Of a stretch of 64,000 bases of DNA, positions 39,890 to 50,850 are shown in pieces (positions within the stretch are counted from its first letter, which is position 1; every line of letters starts with the position of its first letter). The stretch is taken from NCBI GenBank assembly GCA_964650975.1, contig CAZYWA010000001.1, positions 1 to 64,000 on the forward strand, written 5' to 3'. The notes under the pieces were generated by a model. It made no database searches, had not been told where the DNA came from, and saw nothing but the letters and a program-made list of their open reading frames with translations. The DNA is from CAZYWA01 sp964650975 [NCBI: uncultured bacterium]. Its GTDB lineage: Bacteria > JADJOY01. The position numbers and the translations under genes are program-made.

Positions 39890-41089
39890 TCACTTGCCGA
39901 TCTTGTCGACCGCGCGCTGCGCCGCTTCGCTGATCGACACCGTGCGGTCGCAGTAGTCGATCCCGTACTTGGTGAGGATCTTGGCCGCGTCCGCTTCCCA
40001 CGCACCCGGCACGCGGAAGACCGCGATCTTGTCCTTGGGCTCGAATCCCAGCGCCTTGACACCCTTGATCACGCCGCGTGCCACGAGGTCGGCGCGGGTG
40101 TTCGACACCACGTTCGAGATCACCGCGATCTTGGTGACGCCGGGCTTCGAGAGCACCAGCTTGGTGAGCCGCTCGGTCTTGCCGACGCTCGGATTGCCGC
40201 CGATCGCCGCGTAGTTCGCGGGGCGGCCACCGGCCCGGCGCACCGCGTCGGTGATGGTGAGCGACCCGCCGCCGGCGCCGATCACCAGGCCGATGTTGCC
40301 GTCGAACTCGACCACCGGTCCCGCGACGCCGCGCGGGTCCTCGGCGTCGATCGCGGCGCCTTCCATCTCGAACGCGGTCGGCTCGCGCACCAGACGCTTG
40401 TCGTCGAGGGCGATGCCCAGCTCCTCGAGCAGCGCCTTGTTGCGTGCGCGGCCCTCGACCTCCATGTCCATGTAGCAGTCGACGGCCACGAACTTGCCGT
40501 CGTCGGCACGCACCAGCCGCGAGACGTTGGCCTGGGTGAGGTCGTGCTTGAGGAAGAGCTGGGCGAGACGGGCGATCACGTTGGTGAGCGCCGAGACGTC
40601 GCCGCTCGGGGCCCCGAGGTCCGACGCCAGCTCCTTCGCGAGATAGGTCGAGAACGGGAAGAGCGCCGAGAAATGACGGCGGAACACCTTGCCGGGCTCG
40701 GTGTCCGCGAGGTCCTCGACGTTGCCGGCCTGCGCCGCGCCGATCATCACCGGCCGCTTGGCGACCCCGTCGTAGGTGATCGCGAGGCTGTAGGTGGCGG
40801 CGCTCACATTCGCCGCTTTCTCGACCAGCACTCCTTTGGGCTTGCGTCCACCGTCGTCGAGGGCCAAGAGCTCGGTGGCGGCCGTGGCCGCCTCGGCCGC
40901 GCTTCCGGCGGGCTTGTGGGCCGTGGTTTGCAGCGAGGGCGACAGCACCTGCGCCTTCACCACCACCGCACCGCCCAGCTCCTTCGCCACTCGCTCCGCG
41001 TCCGCGGCCGTGGCCGCCGGGCTGCCCTCGACGGTCGGGATGCCGTTTTTCTTGAGGATTTTCTTGGACTCGAATTCGTAGAAGCGCAT
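39890..41089 (-). CDS. sucC: Succinate (or malate)-CoA ligase, divergent beta subunit
   Basis: The start is ATG 41089 (MRFYEFESKKILKKNGIPT), giving 399 residues; 20 more residues are possible upstream. The order of an ATP-grasp domain and a C-terminal CoA-ligase domain (VEFDGNIGLVIGAGGGSLTI, then RPANYAAIGG) matches SucC/MtkA. However, the usual glycine-rich loop after VVKAQV (GGRGKAGGVK in the family) is replaced by LSPSLQTTAHKPAG, and the EINPL metal-binding motif is not recognisable. This subunit is therefore a divergent paralogue, perhaps with another acid substrate. It heads the sucC-sucD-ferredoxin-mcl operon. Confidence 0.75.
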   Translation of the reverse strand: MRFYEFESKKILKKNGIPTVEGSPAATAADAERVAKELGGAVVVKAQVLSPSLQTTAHKPAGSAAEAATAATELLALDDGGRKPKGVLVEKAANVSAATYSLAITYDGVAKRPVMIGAAQAGNVEDLADTEPGKVFRRHFSALFPFSTYLAKELASDLGAPSGDVSALTNVIARLAQLFLKHDLTQANVSRLVRADDGKFVAVDCYMDMEVEGRARNKALLEELGIALDDKRLVREPTAFEMEGAAIDAEDPRGVAGPVVEFDGNIGLVIGAGGGSLTITDAVRRAGGRPANYAAIGGNPSVGKTERLTKLVLSKPGVTKIAVISNVVSNTRADLVARGVIKGVKALGFEPKDKIAVFRVPGAWEADAAKILTKYGIDYCDRTVSISEAAQRAVDKIGK

Positions 41090-41199
41090 TTCGGGCAACC
41101 CCCTGGAATCGGGTTCCTTCGGGACCACGTTCGGATGCGGAGAAAACACCGTTACCTAGCCCGCAGCGACGGCGAATTCAAGGCGTTCTGCTCGGCAAT

Positions 41200-41319
41200 C
41201 GAGCGCTGCCCGCCGAGGGACCGGCGGGCCTCCAGACAGGGCGCGCCGGTGGGCCTCGAGTCGCGCCGATCGTCCGTCCTGGAGCGCGCGTGGTCCCTCG
41301 CGCGCGAGCGCTCGATCGG
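41200..41319. repeat. REP-like pair upstream of the sulfotransferase gene (family 2)
   Basis: CGAGGGACCGGCGGGCCTCC then AGACAGG, and GGTCCCTCGCGCGCGAGCGC then TCGATCG. Near-identical blocks recur in the same order at 42498-42590, flanking the sulfotransferase gene as direct repeats. Confidence 0.75.
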
Positions 41320-41369
41320 CCTCCACCCTTGCGTGTGATCCGGCCCGGTGGTTCGCTCCGCAGCCGGTC

Positions 41370-42488
41370 ATGACCAACTGGTTCGAGCATCCCGCGGCGC
41401 TGGGCTCGTTTCGGGCGTGGATGCGACTGGTGGCGCGCGCCGACCGCATCGATCGCGAGTTCTGGCCGCGGGTGGCGGCGGTCGGCCTCACGACACTCGC
41501 CACCAGCCCGCTGCGCGCCGTCGAGCGGCTGCGTTTCGGCCGCGCGATCGACGCCACCCGGGTCGATCCGTCGCCGGTCTTCGTGCTCGGCCACTGGCGC
41601 ACCGGCACCACGCACCTGCTCAACCTGCTGGCGCAGGACCCTCGTTTCGGCTGCATCTCGACCTTCCAGGCGATGGTGCCGGGGTTCGTCCTGGGTACCG
41701 AGCGGCGCGTGAAGCCGTGGCTCGCGCGCCAGCTCGGCACCAGCCACCCCACCCGCGAGATCGACAACATGCCGCTCGATCTGGACGCGCCCCAGGAGGA
41801 GGCGTTCGCGCTCGCCAACCTGACGCCGTGGGCGTCGCTCCATGCGTTCACGCTGCCGCACCAGGCGCGCGAATGGATCGAGCGCTACGGATTCCTGTGC
41901 GGTCTCTCCGCGCTGGAAAGACGCGAGTGGACCGCCGCCTATCTGCGGCTGCTCAGGACCGCGACGCTGCGCTGCGGCGGGAAGCGCCTGGTGCTCAAGG
42001 ATCCCACCAACACCGGGCGAATCCCCGCGCTTCTCGAGCTCTTCCCGGATGCCCGGTTCGTGCACATCGTACGCGACCCGTACCGGGTGCTGCCGTCGAC
42101 CCTCGGGATCTACCGCGTGGTGCTCGCCAAATCGCAGCTTCAGCGCGCGAGCGAGGGCGAGATCGAGGAAGCCGTGCTCGCCGTGTTCGAGCGCATGATG
42201 CGCAAGTACCTGGAGGATCGAACGCTCATTCCCGCTGGAAACCTCGCCGAAACACGCTACGAGGACCTGGAGGCGCGGCCGATGGGGGAAATGGCGCGGA
42301 TCTACGGGGAGCTCGGTCTCGATGGCTTCGAGACCGCGGCGCCCGCCATCGAGGCGTATCTCGCGTCGCTCGGAAGCTTCCGCAAGAACCAGTACCGAGT
42401 CGACGCCTCGGTCGTCGCGAAGGTCAACGGCCGCTGGGAATTCGCGCTCGACGCATGGCGATATCCGAGGCTCGGGGGCTCGACGTGA
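41370..42488 (+). CDS. Sulfotransferase family protein
   Basis: A 372-residue protein with the PAPS-binding 5'-phosphosulfate loop VFVLGHWRTGTTHLLNLLAQ (about residues 70-89). The 3'-phosphate motif FVHIVRDPYRVLPSTLGIYR lies near 230, with KRLVLKDPTNTGRIPALLEL before it. This is the bacterial Sulfotransfer_3 type that sulfates carbohydrates or lipids in the cytoplasm. The start ATG 41370 has no strong ribosome site. The gene lies alone between two near-identical REP-like blocks, which suggests it entered or can move as a cassette. Confidence 0.85.
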   Translation: MTNWFEHPAALGSFRAWMRLVARADRIDREFWPRVAAVGLTTLATSPLRAVERLRFGRAIDATRVDPSPVFVLGHWRTGTTHLLNLLAQDPRFGCISTFQAMVPGFVLGTERRVKPWLARQLGTSHPTREIDNMPLDLDAPQEEAFALANLTPWASLHAFTLPHQAREWIERYGFLCGLSALERREWTAAYLRLLRTATLRCGGKRLVLKDPTNTGRIPALLELFPDARFVHIVRDPYRVLPSTLGIYRVVLAKSQLQRASEGEIEEAVLAVFERMMRKYLEDRTLIPAGNLAETRYEDLEARPMGEMARIYGELGLDGFETAAPAIEAYLASLGSFRKNQYRVDASVVAKVNGRWEFALDAWRYPRLGGST

Positions 42489-42497
42489 GGGCCTCGA

Positions 42498-42616
42498 TCG
42501 ATCCCTGCCCACCGAGGGACCGGTGGGCCTCCAGACAGGCTGGCGCGCGCGCGGTCCCTCGCGCGCGAGCGCTCGATCGCGAGGAACCGCGGACCGGCGC
42601 GAACCGGTCCCTCCAG
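42498..42616. repeat. REP-like cluster downstream of the sulfotransferase gene (family 2)
   Basis: CGAGGGACCGGTGGGCCTCC then AGACAGG, GGTCCCTCGCGCGCGAGCGC then TCGATCG, and a third unit, GAACCGGTCCCTCCAGG. The first two match 41200-41319; the third ends at the GTG start of the next gene. Confidence 0.75.
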
Positions 42617-44227
42617 GTGACGTCACTCGTGCTGGCGTCGTTGGTTGCGCTCGCGAGCTGCGCGCACGACGACATCGGCCGCGCCCCGCGCCCCGTGCCG
42701 AGCTGGCTCTTCTACCCGCGGGAGATCTGGCGCCTGATCTCGCCGCCCCCCGGCGAGATGCCTTCGCCGGCGCGGCCGGGCGGCCAGGTCGAGCGCTTCC
42801 ATCCGGTCGACTTCGCGGAGCCGGTGCGCGCGGTGCCGCCGCCGCAGCATCCGTTCATGGCCGCCAATCCAGGGAGCAACATGCACGATGACGCGTCGAT
42901 GACCGACACCGCCGCGGCGCCTGGGCCGCTGGGGATCGATCCCGAGATCGTGACCCGCTCGGAGGGCTTCGGCGGCTACGGAACGATGGCGTTCGACCGG
43001 AAGAAGCGACTGGTGGGCGTCTACGGCAACGGCCGCGAGTTCTGGGTGCAGCTCCTCGACGCGCACACGCTGGTCAAGCTCGCCTCGTACTCGCTGCCGC
43101 CGCGTCCCTGGTCCTTCCCGCTCGAGGGTGTCGCACCGTGGAAGTACATCGGCGCGGGCATGTACTTCTACCTGGACGAGCGCGATCGCGCCGTGGTCCC
43201 CACCACCGAGAACTCCATCGAGGTGGTGCAGATCCCGGACGACCCGGCGAGCGGCATCCGCTCGGTCCGGAGCTACGACCTTCACGAGCACGTGGTCAAG
43301 CTCGACTGGCCGCAGCGCGACAGCGTCGCGTGGGTGCTGCCGGAGTGGAACGGCCGCCGCTACTGGTACGCGACCACCTCGGGAATGGTGGGCACGGTCG
43401 ACGTCGAGACCGGTGCCATCGCGGAGCTGCGCCTCGCCGGCGACGCCGGTCCCGAGATCGTCGAGAACTCGTTCGCGGTGGGCGAGGACGGGATCTTCAT
43501 CGCCTCCGACCGCGCGCTCTACCGTTTCAGCGCCGGCGCGAACGGAGAGGTGGTCACCGACTGGCGCACGCCCTACGACCGTGGCCCCGCGATGAAACCT
43601 GGGCTCATCTCGCGCGGCACCGGCACTTCCGTGTCGCTGGTGGGCGGCACCGATGGGCTGGTGGTGATCACCGACAACGCCGAGCCGCGCATTCACGTGC
43701 TCTTCGTGCGGCGCAGCGACGGCGCGCTCGGGTGCAGCGAGCCGCTCTTCGGCGACGGGCAGAGCGCCACCGACGTGAGCGCCGTCGAGCTCGAGCACGC
43801 GGACCGGGCTGGCGCCCCCACGGGCGAGTTTTCCGCGATCGTCGAGAACAACTGGAGCTCGGGCTCGTTCCCGGTCTCGAATCCCGAGCCCGGGCTCACG
43901 CGCGTCGACGCGATCCGCGAACCGGACGGCGGCTACCGCTGCAAGACCGTGTGGACCAATCCCACCCGCGGCATCAACGTCGCGAAGGCGTCGCTCGGCG
44001 CGGGGCTCCTCTACACGTACTTCCGAGATCCCGCGGATGCGGTCACCCAGTGGTACCTCTCGGCCGTGGACCTGACGAGTGGCGAGACCGTGTATCGCGT
44101 GCGAGCCGGCGCGGGGCAGGGCTTCAACAACTGGGCCGGTTCACTCTTCCTGCATCCAGACGGCGGGGCCTTCTACACCACCACGATCTTCGGCATGGTG
44201 ATGGTGCGCGATGCGCCGGCGGGTTGA
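42617..44227 (+). CDS. Beta-propeller-like lipoprotein of unknown function
   Basis: The start is GTG 42617, placed directly before the hydrophobic core SLVLASLVALASC, whose last Cys is a lipobox. Upstream codons in frame are repeat DNA. After a linker (residues 15-95) the body has repeated beta-strand blades: GYGTMAFDRKKRLVGVYGNG, YFYLDERDRAVVPTTENSIE, WYATTSGMVGTVDVETGAIA, FNNWAGSLFLHPDGGAFYTT. It resembles an outer-membrane- or periplasm-anchored WD/PQQ-like propeller. No catalytic motif was identified. A strong stem-loop (44231-44268) follows the stop codon. Confidence 0.6.
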   Translation: MTSLVLASLVALASCAHDDIGRAPRPVPSWLFYPREIWRLISPPPGEMPSPARPGGQVERFHPVDFAEPVRAVPPPQHPFMAANPGSNMHDDASMTDTAAAPGPLGIDPEIVTRSEGFGGYGTMAFDRKKRLVGVYGNGREFWVQLLDAHTLVKLASYSLPPRPWSFPLEGVAPWKYIGAGMYFYLDERDRAVVPTTENSIEVVQIPDDPASGIRSVRSYDLHEHVVKLDWPQRDSVAWVLPEWNGRRYWYATTSGMVGTVDVETGAIAELRLAGDAGPEIVENSFAVGEDGIFIASDRALYRFSAGANGEVVTDWRTPYDRGPAMKPGLISRGTGTSVSLVGGTDGLVVITDNAEPRIHVLFVRRSDGALGCSEPLFGDGQSATDVSAVELEHADRAGAPTGEFSAIVENNWSSGSFPVSNPEPGLTRVDAIREPDGGYRCKTVWTNPTRGINVAKASLGAGLLYTYFRDPADAVTQWYLSAVDLTSGETVYRVRAGAGQGFNNWAGSLFLHPDGGAFYTTTIFGMVMVRDAPAG

Positions 44228-44230
44228 ACA

Positions 44231-44268
44231 CCCGGTTGTCGTGACGCAAGCGCGCCGCGACAACCGGG
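44231..44268. terminator. Stem-loop between convergent genes
   Basis: CCCGGTTGTCG (44231-44241) and CGACAACCGGG (44258-44268), an 11-base perfect stem starting three bases after the propeller lipoprotein stop. It also lies 3' of the Kazal-like gene on the other strand, so it may act both ways. Confidence 0.6.
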
Positions 44269-44288
44269 GGCTCGGATTCAGCGCGAGA

Positions 44289-44564
44289 TCAGCCGCCGGT
44301 CTTCTTGGCCTTGGCCGCGGCCACCGAGCAGTTCCCCTCGTCGATCTGCGTCTCACCGGCGCACTTCGCGAGGCACGAGTTGTCGTACTCCTTGCCACTC
44401 CCGCCGCACGCCGTCAGGACCGCCATCGGGCAAGCGGCCTTGCACTCCTTGAGCGCCTTGCTGGCCGGCGACGAGCAAGCGCCCGACGCAAGCAGCAGTA
44501 CCAGTCCGGCGACGGTGAAGCCCAGCGATTTCCAGCTCGAATGCAGCTCGCCTCGGTTCGACAT
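44289..44564 (-). CDS. Small Cys-rich lipoprotein with a Kazal-like domain
   Basis: The start is ATG 44564. A signal peptide (SLGFTVAGLVLLLASGAC) ends in a lipobox, leaving a mature protein of about 62 residues. Its Cys pattern CKAACPMAVLTACGGSGKEY followed by DNSCLAKCAG and a last Cys resembles Kazal-type protease-inhibitor domains, in which a Cys-x-Gly-x-x-Gly-x-x-Tyr-x-Asn-x-Cys pattern is diagnostic. It may inhibit a serine protease at the cell surface, but the inhibitory loop cannot be verified. The tail is lysine-rich (AAAKAKKTGG). Confidence 0.6.
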   Translation of the reverse strand: MSNRGELHSSWKSLGFTVAGLVLLLASGACSSPASKALKECKAACPMAVLTACGGSGKEYDNSCLAKCAGETQIDEGNCSVAAAKAKKTGG

Positions 44565-44745
44565 GTGCCCTGTTCTTCCTGGAGCACTCCGAGGCGTACG
44601 AGACGCTTTCGTGCACTCCTTTAGAGCGACGAATGCCGTCGCCCATCCGGCGGTCGTACGGGGTTTCGAGGGGCAAGTCAAGAAAACTCTCCACAAGCGG
44701 CCCGCTTCAGCCGCTCGAGGCCACCCTCGAATCGCCCGGCCCCGG

Positions 44746-47004
<2,259 letters not shown>

Positions 47005-47131
47005 GCCGTTTCGGCTTCTACCCCGGCGGAGAGCGCGTTGACAAACCGCCCGCGCGATCCGATTCGATCGCCGCATCGGCGAGGGACCTCGCCTCCTGCC
47101 CTCGTTGCGGCTGTGGGCCGATGCAGAAGCA

Positions 47132-47236
47132 CCGCGCCGCAGGCGCGCGGCGAGCAAGGCGAGCCGACTTGGGGGTGGGGACCCGTTCGAATTCACCTCG
47201 AACGGGGCGGCGGGCTCGAAGAGCCCCCAGGGAGAC
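47132..47236 (-). repeat. Structured repeat family 1, copy C
   Basis: Read on the minus strand it begins with GTCTCC immediately after the stop codon of the PilZ gene. It then has GGGCTC-TTC-GAGCCC, a second stem with plus-strand arms CCCGTTCGA (47182-47190) and TCGAACGGG (47198-47206), the block CCCCACCCCCAAGTCGGCTC, and a terminal CGCGCC-TGC-GGCGCG hairpin. Order, spacing and polarity match copies A and B. Confidence 0.8.
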
Positions 47237-48976
47237 TCAGTGCTCGGCGGCCTCTGCACCCTGCACGAAGATCTTGCCGTCGTGCATGACCGCCTGCTGC
47301 TTGTTGTCGGGCGTCAGCGCGACGATCTCGCGAAAGTTCATTCCGAAGAGCACCAGGGTCACCGCGCTGAAGTCGTTGATACGGTCGCCAGGATCCCGGG
47401 CCAGCCATTCCGGCGCCACCACGACCTTCAGGACTCCCTTTTCCACCTTGGCGTCCTGGATCACGAACGCAGGTGCCACCTTCTGGACCTCGGTGCGTGC
47501 CTGTGCCACGTCGATGACCTTGGGGACCTCGAAATCCTGGGTCCGGAACTCATAGTAGAGCCCGGTGATGGCGCCCACCACCGCCAGCCCGGCGATGAGC
47601 AGCGTGCTCTGCTTCACCTGGATCCGCTCGGGCAGGCCGCCGCCCAACCGCTGTTTGGCCGGACGCGGCTCGCTCTTGGACGGTGGTTTCTTCGCCTCCT
47701 CGCGCTCGCGCTTGGCGGTATCGGCCTTGCGCACCCCGCTCTTGGGCGGCTCCCCCTTGCGCACTCCGCTCTTGGGTCCCTCGGGCTCGCGCGCGAGCGT
47801 CGCCTGGCGCGCCAGACGTTCCTTCTCGATCTGCCAGGTCTCGTAGGCATTCTGTGATGCCTCGGCCGTCTCGATCGACGCGGCATGCCACACCGAGCGC
47901 TGCAGAAAGGCGCCCAGATCCTCCACCGCGTGGGCGATCTCGCGGCTCAGCGCTTCGTCGAGGCTGGCCTCTTCGGCGACGGCCGACATTCGCAGCCCCA
48001 CGCCCTCGAGCACCGCACGATCGCGCTCGAGCGCGGCACGCAGCTCCGGCTCGAGCCGCTGGAAGCGCCAGGCGGCGAGCTGCAGCGCATCCACGAGTCG
48101 CATCTGGACCGAGATCAGCTCCAGAAACGGGTGCTCCCACAGCACCTCGACCTCGGTGGGGCCCTCGTCCGCGTCGTCGGGCGCAGGCGGCGGTGGAGGT
48201 GGCGGTGGCGCCACGTCGCCGGTGGCCTCGTCGAGGTCGCTCAGATCGAGCGTCCACATGTCGGCCGTGTCGCTTGCGTCGGGAGCGGCGCCGCCACCGG
48301 CGGCGGGATCCGCCTTCGCGCCCACCTGCGCCAGCGCCGTCAGGCTCTCGTGGAGCACGCGGGTCGGGATCCCGGTGGTGGGCGTCAAGGTGCGGCCGCG
48401 GTAGGTGAGCACCAGCCGATCCGCCTCGGCGGTCGCGATCGTTCCCGCGAGCTCGCGCAGCATCCGCAAGTACTCGGGCAGCATCTGGTTGGGCCCGCCC
48501 GGCGCCGCGCCGTCGGGAAACTCTGCGCGGCCGACCTCCTGGCCGTGCGACCAGAGGGTCAGCCCGTCGCCGTCGGATCCTGCGTTCACGATGTCGGGAT
48601 CGGTCGGGACCGGCCAGATCAAGCGCCCGTCGACGTCGATCGCGATGGCGCCGGAGTAGACGCGCTCGAGCTTCGCGATCACGCCCGGCAGGTCCATCGG
48701 CGGCTCGTCGAACTTGAGCCCGAAGCCGGAGGCGGTCATGCCGCCCACGTCGCGGTTCAAATGAGCCGTGACCCGCCCTTCACCGTGATAGGTGCTATCC
48801 CCCATCCCGATCGAGAAGAACATCCGGCTCTGGACGTCGGGAAGCGCGGTGGTCTGGACGAAGAGATTGGTGGTGCTGAGCGACGTGACCACTCCTTCGC
48901 CCCACGCGCGCCCGTCGCGCGAGTAGCGAATCGGGAGGGACACCTCGAATCGGGGGCCTTGTCCGTCCACCGCCAT
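47237..48976 (-). CDS. PilZ-domain protein with a C-terminal membrane anchor
   Basis: The start is ATG 48976, preceded by GAGGAAC. Residues 1-105 have the PilZ-like pattern ([20 protein letters not shown] near the start; [10 protein letters not shown] near its end). The basic Arg motif needed for cyclic-di-GMP is only weakly matched, so binding is uncertain. A middle region of about 350 residues is helical and contains a run of nine prolines (about 260). The segment [20 protein letters not shown] is a short tandem repeat before a basic stretch. A single membrane helix ([17 protein letters not shown], about 455-473) is followed by about 105 residues that may be periplasmic. Confidence 0.6.
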   Translation of the reverse strand: MAVDGQGPRFEVSLPIRYSRDGRAWGEGVVTSLSTTNLFVQTTALPDVQSRMFFSIGMGDSTYHGEGRVTAHLNRDVGGMTASGFGLKFDEPPMDLPGVIAKLERVYSGAIAIDVDGRLIWPVPTDPDIVNAGSDGDGLTLWSHGQEVGRAEFPDGAAPGGPNQMLPEYLRMLRELAGTIATAEADRLVLTYRGRTLTPTTGIPTRVLHESLTALAQVGAKADPAAGGGAAPDASDTADMWTLDLSDLDEATGDVAPPPPPPPPAPDDADEGPTEVEVLWEHPFLELISVQMRLVDALQLAAWRFQRLEPELRAALERDRAVLEGVGLRMSAVAEEASLDEALSREIAHAVEDLGAFLQRSVWHAASIETAEASQNAYETWQIEKERLARQATLAREPEGPKSGVRKGEPPKSGVRKADTAKREREEAKKPPSKSEPRPAKQRLGGGLPERIQVKQSTLLIAGLAVVGAITGLYYEFRTQDFEVPKVIDVAQARTEVQKVAPAFVIQDAKVEKGVLKVVVAPEWLARDPGDRINDFSAVTLVLFGMNFREIVALTPDNKQQAVMHDGKIFVQGAEAAEH

Positions 48977-49209
48977 TCCGTCGTTCCTCGTGTTCTCGGT
49001 TTGCAGCGCTCGTCTGGATCGAACCGGCGGCGTCCGCGCATGCGCCGACGCTCGCGAGCCCCGGGGGATCGTATGTGGATGGCTATCTCCCCGCAAGAGC
49101 CTGCTTTTCCTGGTGGCACGAATCGTGGCAAGAGAATGACTCGAGACTGGTGGTGGATGCCGCGCCCGGCACGTCGTGCGATCGCCGCCTCGCCTGGGGG
49201 AGCCCGTCG

Positions 49210-50847
49210 ATGATTGAGCTCGATCACGCCGCGACCGTGCCCGCGTTCATCCGCCACCTGGCGGCCACGCGCGGACATCATCCGCTCCTCATCCTCGGGC
49301 AGGACCGGCTCTCCTACGTCGAGGCCGACGCGGAGTCGGGTGCCGTGGCGCGCGGGTTGCTCGCGGTGGGCGTCGGAAAGGGCACCCGCGTGGGCGTGCT
49401 GATGCCCAACGGGCCCGACTGGCTGATCGCGTGGCTGGCGGCCGCGCGCATCGGCGCCGTGGTGGTGCCGATCAACACCTTCTATCAAGCGCGCGAGCTG
49501 CGCTGGGTGCTGGCGCATTCCGACTGCGCAGTGCTGCTCATGCGTCCGCGGCTGCTCGGCCACGATTACGAAGCGCGCCTCGAGGAGGTGGCGCCGGAGC
49601 TCGAGGCGGCGCTCTCGTCCGAGCTGTGGCTCCCGTCGCTGCCCTTCCTGCGGCGCGTTTACGTGTGGGGCGAGTCGGACCGGCGCTGGGCGGCGTCGAG
49701 CTCGGGAGAGCTGCGCGAGCGAGTCCGCGGCAACCGGGCGCTCGACGACCGCTTCCTGCGCATCGTCGAGGCGCACGTCTCGCCCGCCGATCCGATGATG
49801 ATCATCTACAGCTCGGGGAGCTCCGCCGATCCCAAGGGCGCCATCCACACCCACGGCGGCGTGCTGCGCCACGCCCGCGCCCTGAACGAGCATCGCCGCA
49901 TCGGGCCCGACGACCGCATGTACTCGCCGATGCCGTTCTTCTGGGTCGGTGGTTTCGTGTACTCGCTGCTCGCTTGCATGCACGCGGGTGCGACGCTGGT
50001 GTGCGAGACCGCGTTCGATCCCGAGAAGACCCTCGACACGCTGGAGCGGGAGCGGGTCACGATCGCCGTGGGCTGGCCGCACTACGCGAAGGGAATGGCC
50101 GAGCACCCGAGCTTCGCGCGCCGCCAGTTGGACTCGCTTCACAGCGGCAACCTGTGGGCGATCCTGCCCGAGCCGTTGCGTCCGCGCGATCCCGAGCTGC
50201 GCTCCAACTCGCTCGGCATGACCGAGACCGGGGGCCCGCACACCTACGACAACATGGACCGCGAGCTGCCCGAGGCGCTGCGCGGCTCGTTCGGCCACGC
50301 GGTCCATGGCTTCGAGCACAAGATCGTCGATCCCGCGAGCGGCGCCACGCTCGGCCCGGGCGAGCTGGGCGAGATCTGCGTGCGCGGACCGGGCGTCATG
50401 CAAGGGCTCGTGAAAGTCGAGGACCACGAGGTTTTCGACGCCGACGGCTACTACCACACCGGCGACTCGGGTTACTTCGACGCCGACGGAGTGCTGTTCT
50501 TCAAGGGGCGTTTGGGCGAGCTCATCAAGACCGGTGGCGCCAACGTCACGCCGCGCGAGGTCGAAGTTGCGGTGCAGGCGCAGGCCGAGGTGAAGGAGGC
50601 CTACGTCGTGGGGCTCCCCGACGAGACGCGTGGCGAGATCGTCGCCGCGGCCGTGGTGCTCAAGGCCGGCCACGAGCTCGCTTCCGACGAGCTGCGTGCG
50701 CGTCTCAAGCGCGAGCTCGCCGCCTACAAGGTGCCGCGCCTGGTGTGGTTCTGCGACAGCGCCGCGCTGCCGTTCACCGACTCGGGGAAGATCGACAAGC
50801 GCCGTCTCAAAGCGGTGCTCGACCGGGAGCTGCGAGGTGCGGCGTGA
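49210..50847 (+). CDS. AMP-dependent acyl-CoA synthetase/ligase
   Basis: The start is ATG 49210 (MIELDHAATVPAFIRHLAAT); earlier in-frame codons are not protein-like. The 545 residues have the adenylate-forming core. The P-loop-like IIYSSGSSADPKGAIHTHGG lies near 200, the adenine-site NSLGMTETGGPHTYD near 340, YHTGDSGYFDADG near 415 and the hinge-type FFKGRLGELIKTGGANVTPR just after. The C-terminal Lys sits in DSGKIDKRRLK. It activates a carboxylic acid as its CoA thioester. The gene stands alone; its substrate may be the product of the nearby catabolic island, but this is speculative. It ends three bases from the convergent HTTM gene. Confidence 0.88.
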   Translation: MIELDHAATVPAFIRHLAATRGHHPLLILGQDRLSYVEADAESGAVARGLLAVGVGKGTRVGVLMPNGPDWLIAWLAAARIGAVVVPINTFYQARELRWVLAHSDCAVLLMRPRLLGHDYEARLEEVAPELEAALSSELWLPSLPFLRRVYVWGESDRRWAASSSGELRERVRGNRALDDRFLRIVEAHVSPADPMMIIYSSGSSADPKGAIHTHGGVLRHARALNEHRRIGPDDRMYSPMPFFWVGGFVYSLLACMHAGATLVCETAFDPEKTLDTLERERVTIAVGWPHYAKGMAEHPSFARRQLDSLHSGNLWAILPEPLRPRDPELRSNSLGMTETGGPHTYDNMDRELPEALRGSFGHAVHGFEHKIVDPASGATLGPGELGEICVRGPGVMQGLVKVEDHEVFDADGYYHTGDSGYFDADGVLFFKGRLGELIKTGGANVTPREVEVAVQAQAEVKEAYVVGLPDETRGEIVAAAVVLKAGHELASDELRARLKRELAAYKVPRLVWFCDSAALPFTDSGKIDKRRLKAVLDRELRGAA

Positions 50848-50850
50848 AGC

